Shown piece by piece: positions 38,559 to 44,122 of a DNA stretch of 44,122 nucleotides. Both the position numbers and the translations under genes were made by a program. Origin of the DNA: a virus; IMG/VR virus record IMGVR_UViG_3300028800_000023, positions 1-44,122 of that record; one strand, written 5' to 3'. The notes under the pieces are model-generated. The model was not told the DNA's origin. It did no database searches and was given only the letters and a program-made list of their open reading frames with translations. How positions within the stretch are numbered: the first letter of the stretch is position 1; the number at the start of each line of letters is the position of its first letter.

Positions 38559-40703
38559 TTAGCGATTTACATCCACCAAAATGTCGACGGATTGAATGGC
38601 GCCCGCAAGCTTGATAGCGACTTGGATGGGCGGGCTTTTCCGCGCGTCCCTGTCACTTTGCGATTGAAGAGCGACACTTTGAGCAAAAATGTAGTAGCCG
38701 AATTTTAAGAACTGGCCAGTTTCAATTTGACCGAAGCTGGGACCGTTCCAAGTTCCCGGAGCAACTAGGCCGTTGTTTACGGCTTGGCTACATACTGCAC
38801 CGATTGCGTTTGTGAGCTGATTTACGCCCGCATCGGTTTGAGGAATCTTAGTGGTGCTTGTGTAGAGCACATTATAAACGGCAGTTTGAATTGCGTTTTG
38901 AAGCCAGTCTGTCCCTTGAATTTCGTCAAAGTATGCAGGTCCCGCCATCACGCCTTGTTGGATGATTGTCGTATCGTTCACATAATCAACAAACACGTTA
39001 CAGCGTTTTGCAATGAGAGTACTCGCTTCTTCCTGAGTTAAGTCTTCACCAACCACGCCAGGTTCTTGTTTGAACATCAAAGTAATCGTGGTGTTCTGGG
39101 CTGTGAAATCAACTGTGAAAGCGCGTCCGAAGAAGGAGGCAATTGCTGCGACATTGTTTCCGCTGTACTGATTGAAAGACTGTAAATACCCGCCAGCTTT
39201 CATTCGGCTTGCAAGATCGTTCGAAACTTCAGCACTGAGCACGTTCGTATTGGTGATTGTTACACCAAACACACGGGTAAGGTCTAAGGCTTCGACAAAA
39301 TCACAGACCGCGATATTCTGGTCATCCGTTGGCTGAACGGAAGCTTGGAACATAATTCCATACCAGGCTGCCGACATGTTTTCCAAAACGGTGACACAGG
39401 CAACCGGGCTTTCGGCATTAAATCCAGGAATAAGAGCTTGAGAAGTTGAAGCGGTTAGCATTAGCTGAGCAGAAATATCTGTTCCGCTTCCTGCTGCTGT
39501 TGCATAACCAACACTCGATGCGACAGCTCCACCAGTAAGGTTTCCGCCGGAAAGATCGATATGTGTACTCGACTTTGCGAGAGTAAAAGAATTTCCTGCA
39601 GTTCCTGCCAGTAGGAAAGTGACCGTTACCACGTTTGCCGCAGTCGAATAGGAAGCCTGGTCAATATTGGAGTCTACCGAGGCTGCCAAGAAAGTTTGAA
39701 GATTCGCGGCTGTTGCGTTTGCCGTAGGTCCGACAAGAACTTGGTTACCTGTTGGATTAACCGCAACGAAAGTGATCGCTGTTCCATTGACTGTCAAAGT
39801 ATCTGGTGCAACTCCGCCAGCTAAATCGCCTGAACCAGAAACTGCGATATTCGCGCCGCTCTTAGTTAAGCCATAAGAATTTCCCGCTGTCCCATAAACT
39901 TTTGCAGTAATCGTCGTGACAAGTCCTAGGGTGTTATAGGTACAGGCAGAAAGATTTACGTCTGCGGAAGCCGATAAAAAGGCTTGAAGATTCGCGATTG
40001 TCGCATTGTCATCAGCACCAATTTTTACTTGGTTGCCTGAAGGCGTTCCCGTCACAAAAGTGACCGTCGTTCCCTTAATGGTGACTGTATCCGCGTTTGA
40101 AGGTTGTCCGGAAAGTGTGATTGTTCCGGAAGCCTGAGCACCATAACTTGGATTTGTGGTTAAAGTGATTGTCCCAGAAGCCTGAACACCTGCGCCTGTA
40201 GAATTGCTCGAGATAACGAAATTTGTTCCGTTCCAAACGCATGTTCCTGCGCCCGAAAGAGCGGTTGTGATAATTGTTGCAACTGCGTTTAGATTCGCGG
40301 CTGCTGTAAAATCAAGACCGGTTAAAGTGTGAACCGTGCCGTCAATCGAAATGACAAAGCTTCCTGCGCTAATTGAAGTCCATGCAGAAATTGCAGATTC
40401 TCCCGCAGTTAAGATCCCACCATCGTTTTCTGCTTCACTGGCAGTTCTAAACCATCGGCCGATCATAAGAGTCGCGGGTGAAGGATTTTGTCCGAAATAA
40501 AGAACGGCTGCCTGATATTCAGGAGCGTTTACTCCGAATTCCGCTGCCACTTCGTCTATCGTTGAATACGTTCGAAATCTTTGAACGCCATTAATGACGT
40601 TTGAGTCACCGGCAATCATCAAAGTTCCAAAAGACCGAACCGCAGCCGCGAGAGGACTGAGGCTAACGGTAACACGCACGATGTTCGAGACGGATAAGCT
40701 CAT
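38559..40703 (-). CDS. Tail sheath protein (DUF3383-like) with large insertion
   Basis: The 714-aa protein has the DUF3383 sheath ends: SVSNIVRVTVSLSPLAAAVRSFGTLMIAG and EVAAEFGVNAPEYQAAVLYFGQNPSPATLMIGRW at the start, and TITLMFKQEPGVVGEDLTQEEAS, RCNVFVDYVNDTTIIQQGVMA, then KSPPIQVAIKLAGAIQSVDILVDVNR at the end. Between about 199 and 392 it carries two tandem copies of a beta-rich module (VTIKGTTVTFV / LTVNGTAITFV ... GTAGNS). Sheaths of this family are usually about 450-520 aa, so the insert is an embellishment likely on the outside of the tail. Confidence 0.9.
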   Translation of the reverse strand: MSLSVSNIVRVTVSLSPLAAAVRSFGTLMIAGDSNVINGVQRFRTYSTIDEVAAEFGVNAPEYQAAVLYFGQNPSPATLMIGRWFRTASEAENDGGILTAGESAISAWTSISAGSFVISIDGTVHTLTGLDFTAAANLNAVATIITTALSGAGTCVWNGTNFVISSNSTGAGVQASGTITLTTNPSYGAQASGTITLSGQPSNADTVTIKGTTVTFVTGTPSGNQVKIGADDNATIANLQAFLSASADVNLSACTYNTLGLVTTITAKVYGTAGNSYGLTKSGANIAVSGSGDLAGGVAPDTLTVNGTAITFVAVNPTGNQVLVGPTANATAANLQTFLAASVDSNIDQASYSTAANVVTVTFLLAGTAGNSFTLAKSSTHIDLSGGNLTGGAVASSVGYATAAGSGTDISAQLMLTASTSQALIPGFNAESPVACVTVLENMSAAWYGIMFQASVQPTDDQNIAVCDFVEALDLTRVFGVTITNTNVLSAEVSNDLASRMKAGGYLQSFNQYSGNNVAAIASFFGRAFTVDFTAQNTTITLMFKQEPGVVGEDLTQEEASTLIAKRCNVFVDYVNDTTIIQQGVMAGPAYFDEIQGTDWLQNAIQTAVYNVLYTSTTKIPQTDAGVNQLTNAIGAVCSQAVNNGLVAPGTWNGPSFGQIETGQFLKFGYYIFAQSVALQSQSDRDARKSPPIQVAIKLAGAIQSVDILVDVNR
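39528..40109 (-). repeat. Two tandem inserted domains in the tail sheath
   Basis: Copy 1 (residues about 199-297) and copy 2 (about 298-392) align through TVTIKGTTVTFV/TLTVNGTAITFV, GNQVKIGADDNATIANLQAFL/GNQVLVGPTANATAANLQTFL and GTAGNSYGLTKS/GTAGNSFTLAKS. They split the sheath phrase just before SSVGYATAAGSGTDIS. The copies differ considerably, so the duplication is old. Confidence 0.85.
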
Positions 40704-40805
40704 AGATTTTTCCTTTATTTCGCTAGCGGTTTGGATTTCCGTAGCACTGCAGTATTTTGCATTTCGCTATTTAATCTCAATTCTAAAGTATACGTCAAGA
40801 AAGGA

Positions 40806-41021
40806 TCATCCGCTATGTTCAGTTAAAATTTTTTCCAAGTCGTGAACGAACTCCAAGTATTTGTCTATCTGCAATATGGAATCCCGGTAGTTTGTTTTGA
40901 TGGAATAGTAATCTCTTTCAATAAGTTGTTTTAGAATTTCTCTCGAATTGGGGCGTGGCGGCTTCATCGCCGCAATTGCTAAAATGAATTCGAAAGGTGT
41001 TTTCTTTTTCCGGTGACTCAC
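40806..41021 (-). CDS. Small hypothetical protein, 71 aa
   Basis: The GTG at 41021 opens a basic, helical protein (MSHRKKKTPFEFILAIAAMK, then EILKQLIERDYYSIKTNYRDSILQIDKYLEFVHDLEKIL). It is the first gene of the tail operon, 102 bases upstream of the sheath start. The downstream gap includes a TATACT-like box on the minus strand that may serve the sheath gene. Coding status is moderately supported by helical composition and position. Confidence 0.5.
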   Translation of the reverse strand: MSHRKKKTPFEFILAIAAMKPPRPNSREILKQLIERDYYSIKTNYRDSILQIDKYLEFVHDLEKILTEHSG

Positions 41022-41053
41022 ATTTTTCTCATTTTTTAGTGTACAATTAAAAA
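41022..41053. promoter_or_regulatory. Divergent promoter region
   Basis: Only 32 bases separate the minus-strand tail operon from the plus-strand gene at 41054. On the plus strand TACAAT (41042-41047) lies six bases from the ATG, so the transcript would begin at or near the start codon. No Shine-Dalgarno sequence is visible. Confidence 0.4.
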
Positions 41054-41461
41054 ATGATCCAGTCTCAGAAATTCAGCATTTCGAAATCAGGCGTAGTGCG
41101 TGGCGGCGAAGCTTCTTATTCTGCAGATACCGACACGGGCGAAATCAATTACAACTACGAAATTGACAAGCCTTGGCCTCTTTCTCCCATCACGGGTGCT
41201 GATAAATATTCCGCGAACCCCCAAGAATTACTTTCTTCTTTCTTTAAAAATGTTGGGGACAAACTCACCATAGGTCCTGTGACTTTCACAGCAACTGTGA
41301 TTGTCCCTGGTGAGACGGATGTTTCAATTACAATCGAAGGAAAAAATATCCAGGGGTCCGCAGTTTTGGATACCTCTGGGACGTATTTCAAAATTAGAAG
41401 TCTTACGGCAACTGGAAGTGTTTACGGCTTTACAGTCAATCTGCAGTTAACCCCTGAATAA
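41054..41461 (+). CDS. Hypothetical protein, 135 aa
   Basis: The protein (MIQSQKFSISKSGVVRGGEA, with VTFTATVIVPGETDVSITIEG and SVYGFTVNLQLTPE) is beta-rich with no leader and no known motif. It begins a three- or four-gene plus-strand block and is followed after 12 bases by a secreted protein gene. Function unknown. Confidence 0.7.
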   Translation: MIQSQKFSISKSGVVRGGEASYSADTDTGEINYNYEIDKPWPLSPITGADKYSANPQELLSSFFKNVGDKLTIGPVTFTATVIVPGETDVSITIEGKNIQGSAVLDTSGTYFKIRSLTATGSVYGFTVNLQLTPE

Positions 41462-41473
41462 AGGAAAACTAAA

Positions 41474-42133
41474 ATGAAAATAGTACTCATGTTAGCTCTG
41501 CTAGCATTGCCTCTCTATGCTCACGAAAATACCGAGGAGTATGGAAAAGCCTATGCTAAAAAATATTCAAACGCGATTAACACCTTGGATGATTTGAAAT
41601 CCCGAACAGACGAAGCCCTCGACTTCGCGTTTAAAGTCGCTGTCGTCAATCTTCGCGATAAAGGTTTTTACGCGGATGCCGATCAGATTGAATTTGAATG
41701 GAATACCGAATGGCGGGGCGCCATTTTTACTCGTGACATCGGGCATATTTATTTAAGTTCTTGGTTAGAAAACACCTACGATAAAATCGAGAAGGCCTTA
41801 GGTGTTGAAACCTGCAAAGCCCTTCACATTTCTATAATCAAAACGGTGAACTGCTCTTTACCAGTTCTTTTTGGAGGATGTAGTTGGGACATGACTGGCG
41901 TTCTTGAATCGCGCCGTCAAGATTACATTGATCATTTCGCGCATGGTGCTGTGTACAAAGGCCTTCTTCCTGAAGTCACGTGGGCCGGTATTACAGTAGG
42001 TTGCTGGGCAGGCACGGCAGGCGTCGGGGCATTTCTATGCTCCATTGCAGCAAGCGGTGCTGAATGGTTTGCCGCTGATATCGTAGGACCGCCTCTTGGT
42101 GGAAAACTCTATGACGCAATCTGTGGACAATAA
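41474..42133 (+). CDS. Secreted hypothetical protein with signal peptide
   Basis: The 219-aa protein has a signal peptide (MKIVLMLALLALPLYA, then HEN). The mature region starts helical (KAYAKKYSNAINTLDDLKSRTDEALDF), has five cysteines, and ends with a hydrophobic, Gly/Ala-rich stretch (TWAGITVGCWAGTAGVGAFLC, SIAASGAEWF) that may be membrane-active. No family is recognised. A binding site AAAGGAAAACTAAA precedes the ATG. It shares a short accessory block with the papain-like protease. Confidence 0.72.
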   Translation: MKIVLMLALLALPLYAHENTEEYGKAYAKKYSNAINTLDDLKSRTDEALDFAFKVAVVNLRDKGFYADADQIEFEWNTEWRGAIFTRDIGHIYLSSWLENTYDKIEKALGVETCKALHISIIKTVNCSLPVLFGGCSWDMTGVLESRRQDYIDHFAHGAVYKGLLPEVTWAGITVGCWAGTAGVGAFLCSIAASGAEWFAADIVGPPLGGKLYDAICGQ

Positions 42134-42296
42134 GCCTAAAATTCATTTAAAGAGTCCGCGAGGATGGTTAAAAAATTCTCGCGGACTTCTTTTAACCTTC
42201 TGTGATATTTTCATTCCTGGAAAGTTTGTCTCGGCGAATAAATTAGACGTGGAGTGTAAGAAGTGCCTCAAGATCCCAAAACGCACTCGAACTTAG
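42111..42296 (+). CDS. Small cysteine-containing protein, 61 aa
   Basis: The ATG at 42111 follows GGTGGAAAAC and overlaps the previous gene. The protein (MTQSVDNKPKIHLKSPRGWL, LLLTFCDIFIPGKFVSANKL, DVECKKCLKIPKRTRT) has a C...CxxC pattern like a small zinc ribbon. A strong inverted repeat at 42153-42187 lies inside the frame, so it may be a terminator and not coding sequence. Confidence 0.5.
   Translation: MTQSVDNKPKIHLKSPRGWLKNSRGLLLTFCDIFIPGKFVSANKLDVECKKCLKIPKRTRT
42153..42187 (+). terminator. Possible rho-independent terminator
   Basis: AGTCCGCGAG (42153-42162) pairs perfectly with CTCGCGGACT (42178-42187) around a 15-base loop and is followed by TCTTTT. It ends the transcript of the secreted protein gene (41474-42133), or partly attenuates the two small genes that follow. 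Confidence 0.6.
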
Positions 42297-42496
42297 AAAT
42301 CCTCTGCCTTCGACAAGAAGTCGAGATAAAAACCTGGCGTGAACAATCCCGCAAAGCTTCAAAACTTTTCCTTCACCTACTTCATGAATACGTAGAAGAC
42401 GAATGCCTTTGCTGTTCGGAAGATAACTACCATTGCTTACCTTGCCGAATTTCTGACTGGCAAAATCAATATGAAATTCTTAGAAAGAAAAAGTAA
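42263..42496 (+). CDS. Small cysteine-rich protein, 77 aa
   Basis: A GTG at 42263, nine bases after GGAG, opens a protein with a helical first half (LRQEVEIKTWREQSRKASKL) and a cysteine-rich second half (DECLCCSEDNYHCLPCRI) that resembles a zinc-binding knuckle. It overlaps the previous small gene and ends 17 bases into the convergent protease gene. No family recalled. Confidence 0.55.
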   Translation: MPQDPKTHSNLEILCLRQEVEIKTWREQSRKASKLFLHLLHEYVEDECLCCSEDNYHCLPCRISDWQNQYEILRKKK

Positions 42497-43400
42497 AGAA
42501 ATCTAGGGCAGCTTTTAACATTTCTAAAACCTTAAAAAGAAATGGTGTAGGCACGTCGACTTGTTTGGGTAAGGTCAAATCATAGTAAAGGGCTTCTGTT
42601 GCAATTGCGTCGCAACGTTTTCCCTTTTTGTTTGTTGCTTTAATTCGGATGTAACCCTTTTCTCCCCATCCAGGTCCCCACGAATTCTTGATAATGTAAT
42701 ACCCTACTCCGTTAGGAAGGTTTCCGGCTAAATCAAAATCGCATTTTCCTTCACAAGAATAACCCACCAATTCCACCATGTGGTCGATAGATGTAGAAGA
42801 GCAATTCGAATAAACGCCGCTTTGATAATTTTGAAAACCGTCATCCGCAGCAACTTCAGTAGCCAAGGGCTTTTTAAGCTGAGAAATGACGTAGGCGATG
42901 TCTTTGAAAGAAGGTCCTGACGCTGAACCCAACATCCGGTATGCCACGCCGCTCGCGGCAACGGGACCTTTTTTACAAGACGTTTGGTGAGCCGTGTAGG
43001 GCTGAAAGTTATAAAGAGGCGGACCCATTTTATCAATCATGTATTTCGCTGCATCAAAATCCCCACCGTTACAACCGGACATGTCTTTCGCGCAATTAAG
43101 AAGGTACATGAAAGAAAGACGCCCGGGGTCTTTTAGACCTGTCGTGATATAGGTATTTCGCAAAGTGTCGGTAAGACTGAAATCCCAGCAACTTCCGCAC
43201 TGCCCTTGGTCTTCTACTTGAGAAAGTTGTGGAATAAGAGAGAACTCGTTTGGGATAGAAACATTTACCCCAGTGAAAGAAACCTGCATTTCAGATTGCA
43301 AAAAGATGTTTGATTTTCTTTTAAGCCCTTTGGCGTACTTTGGGTGATGGTAACCGAAAGCAACTTGGGATAAGATTAGAAAAGCAACAAGGAAGCGCAT
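42480..43400 (-). CDS. Secreted papain-like (C1A) cysteine protease
   Basis: The 306-aa protein has a signal peptide (MRFLVAFLILSQVAFG) and a complete C1A catalytic set: oxyanion Q65 and nucleophile C71 in DQGQCGSCWDFS, the CNGGDFDAAKYM motif near 110, H207 in SIDHMVELVGY and N239 in YYIIKNSWGPGWGEKGYIRI. Several cysteine pairs suggest disulphides. The stretch before the catalytic domain (about 17-50) is too short for a normal I29 inhibitor prodomain. It would act outside the cytoplasm. Complete papain-family enzymes with leaders are unusual in phages. It is transcribed alone, between two plus-strand blocks. Confidence 0.9.
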   Translation of the reverse strand: MRFLVAFLILSQVAFGYHHPKYAKGLKRKSNIFLQSEMQVSFTGVNVSIPNEFSLIPQLSQVEDQGQCGSCWDFSLTDTLRNTYITTGLKDPGRLSFMYLLNCAKDMSGCNGGDFDAAKYMIDKMGPPLYNFQPYTAHQTSCKKGPVAASGVAYRMLGSASGPSFKDIAYVISQLKKPLATEVAADDGFQNYQSGVYSNCSSTSIDHMVELVGYSCEGKCDFDLAGNLPNGVGYYIIKNSWGPGWGEKGYIRIKATNKKGKRCDAIATEALYYDLTLPKQVDVPTPFLFKVLEMLKAALDFFTFSF

Positions 43401-43444
43401 TCTTTGTTTTCCTCCTCAAGAAATCTCTTAAATTTTGTGAGTTT

Positions 43445-43473
43445 TTAAACGGAACGTGTTTAATTAGTATAAC
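43445..43473 (+). promoter_or_regulatory. Candidate promoter of the lysis block
   Basis: A -10 box TATAAC (43468-43473) lies 17 bases after a poor -35 box TTAAAC (43445-43450). The -10 neighbourhood (ACGTGTT... TAGTATA...ACAGAGG) closely resembles the sequence around the lipoprotein promoter at 16921-16944 on the minus strand. It would drive the 105-aa protein, lipoprotein and endolysin. Confidence 0.45.
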
Positions 43474-43513
43474 AGAGGAGTCTGGTTAAAACCCACTACA
43501 AAAAGGAAAAACT

Positions 43514-43831
43514 ATGAACGATAAATTGAAAGATTTAATCAAAGGATTGTCGGACGCAGGAATCTTTGCGTCAGATGTTTCGGGCGGATTTTCTTTTAAA
43601 GAAATCAATGAGCTCGTGCAACTTTCCCAAGACGTTTCACTTCTGGTAAAAGAAGCCCCTGATTTAAAAGCGCAATATTTAGCTCTGGACGATGCGTCTC
43701 GCGCAGATCTTCATGCGTATGTCGCGTCTCTTCAGGACTTTCCAGCTAACGCTTCTGTCGACGCGTTCATTAAAAAAATTCTTGAAATTGCTGTCGCAGC
43801 GTCTGCGCCGGTAGAAGAGGCGGTAAAATGA
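43514..43831 (+). CDS. Hypothetical protein of lysis block, 105 aa
   Basis: The protein (MNDKLKDLIKGLSDAGIFAS, then SFKEINELVQLSQDVSLLVKEAPDLKAQYLALDDASRADLHAYVASLQDF, and an Ala/Val-rich end) is predicted helical and acidic with no transmembrane segment. AAAAAGGAAAAACT precedes the ATG. The stop overlaps the lipoprotein start as ATGA. It resembles small tail or holin-associated phage proteins, but I cannot name it. Confidence 0.7.
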   Translation: MNDKLKDLIKGLSDAGIFASDVSGGFSFKEINELVQLSQDVSLLVKEAPDLKAQYLALDDASRADLHAYVASLQDFPANASVDAFIKKILEIAVAASAPVEEAVK

Positions 43832-44122
43832 AAAAGCTATTATTTATTTTGCCACTTTTCCTTTTTGTTTCCTGCAGTAAAACAAATCCTTCCGCAATTC
43901 AATGTGACCTAGAAGACGGATTAGAAGGCACTATTGCTTACGGGATTGAATCTGTTCTTAATTGCACAGGAAGCGCCGCAGTTCGCACTTCTGTCAATTC
44001 ATGGGTGGATTCTGCAGGCGTATGCGCCAAAGACGCTAAGTTTAAAAAAGGTCTCGCCGCAGGCGCTATATGCGGAGCAATTGTTTCTGCCGTTGGTGCG
44101 AGCGCATCAGGAACAGTCAATA
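43828..44122 (+). CDS. Phage lipoprotein, N-terminal part (continues at 128-237)
   Basis: Start overlaps the previous stop (ATGA). The leader MKKLLFILPLFLFVSC ends in a lipobox (FVSC), giving a lipid-anchored protein with mature sequence SKTNPSAIQCDLEDGLEGTI and on. The frame runs through the terminal 127-base overlap to the stop at 237, total 134 residues. It lies directly before the endolysin gene, consistent with a lysis-related or outer-membrane role. Confidence 0.87.
   Translation, partial: MKKLLFILPLFLFVSCSKTNPSAIQCDLEDGLEGTIAYGIESVLNCTGSAAVRTSVNSWVDSAGVCAKDAKFKKGLAAGAICGAIVSAVGASASGTVN
43996..44122. repeat. Terminal direct repeat (right copy)
   Basis: Exact copy of bases 1-127; see the left copy. 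The length of the unique circle is therefore 43,995 bp. Confidence 0.95.

Noticed and set aside
1-44122. Integrase, attachment site or transposase
   Set aside because: None of the proteins has tyrosine or serine recombinase or DDE motifs, and no att-like repeat was evident apart from the contig overlap.
1-44122. CRISPR arrays or regular spacer-repeats
   Set aside because: No short repeats at regular spacing were seen; repeats found are domain duplications or palindromes.

Overview
This window is essentially a complete, circularly closed genome of a tailed phage with a contractile tail (myovirus morphology). Bases 1-127 are repeated exactly at 43996-44122, and a lipoprotein gene runs across that joint in frame, so the unique sequence is 43,995 bp. 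The host is most likely a Gram-negative bacterium: the phage encodes two lipoproteins, many Sec signal peptides, an O-antigen polymerase/ligase-like membrane protein and a peptidoglycan peptidase. Chimeric fibre modules behind signal peptides resemble secreted fibres known from predatory Bdellovibrio, but the host cannot be named from sequence alone.

Layout. (1) 43514-665 (+): small protein, lipoprotein and M15 endolysin, a likely lysis cassette. (2) 666-4232 (-): five tandem small proteins, fibre-like in four cases, each with an N-terminal signal peptide. (3) 4250-15922 (-): head and connector genes in the order neck terminator, tail-completion, DUF4054 adaptor, major capsid, cement protein, DUF2213 protease/scaffold, MuF-like protein, portal, TerL, a 43-aa zinc-finger-like protein, TerS and a ParB-methyltransferase fusion. 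(4) 15897-17672 (-): small genes, a lipoprotein with its own sigma70-type promoter, and a RuvC-like resolvase. (5) 17698-17838: a palindrome-rich region, candidate origin. (6) 17845-20409 (-): prim-pol/VapE-like helicase and a Cro-like regulator. (7) 20537-29039 (+): SNF2-like helicase, small membrane proteins, DUF2800 Cas4-like nuclease, DUF2815 ssDNA-binding protein, the Wzy/WaaL-like protein, and a family A DNA polymerase split by one in-frame TGA. (8) 29025-41021 (-): tail module from fibre tip through baseplate, tape measure, frameshifted chaperones, tube and sheath. (9) 41054-43400: a small accessory block containing a secreted protein, two cysteine-rich small proteins and a secreted papain-like protease.

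The genes form a self-sufficient replication set (prim-pol, PolA, helicases, SSB, Cas4-like nuclease, RuvC) and a full virion set. No integrase, recombinase, transposase, tRNA or CRISPR array was seen. The most unusual aspect is the amount of the genome devoted to exported products: about eleven proteins with signal peptides or lipoboxes, including fibre-like modules, a complete papain-family protease and an O-antigen polymerase-like protein. This suggests a programme of envelope remodelling or surface display by the infected cell. Other notable points are the in-frame TGA in DNA polymerase, a -1 frameshift in the tail chaperone, and a tail sheath enlarged by two tandem inserted domains.
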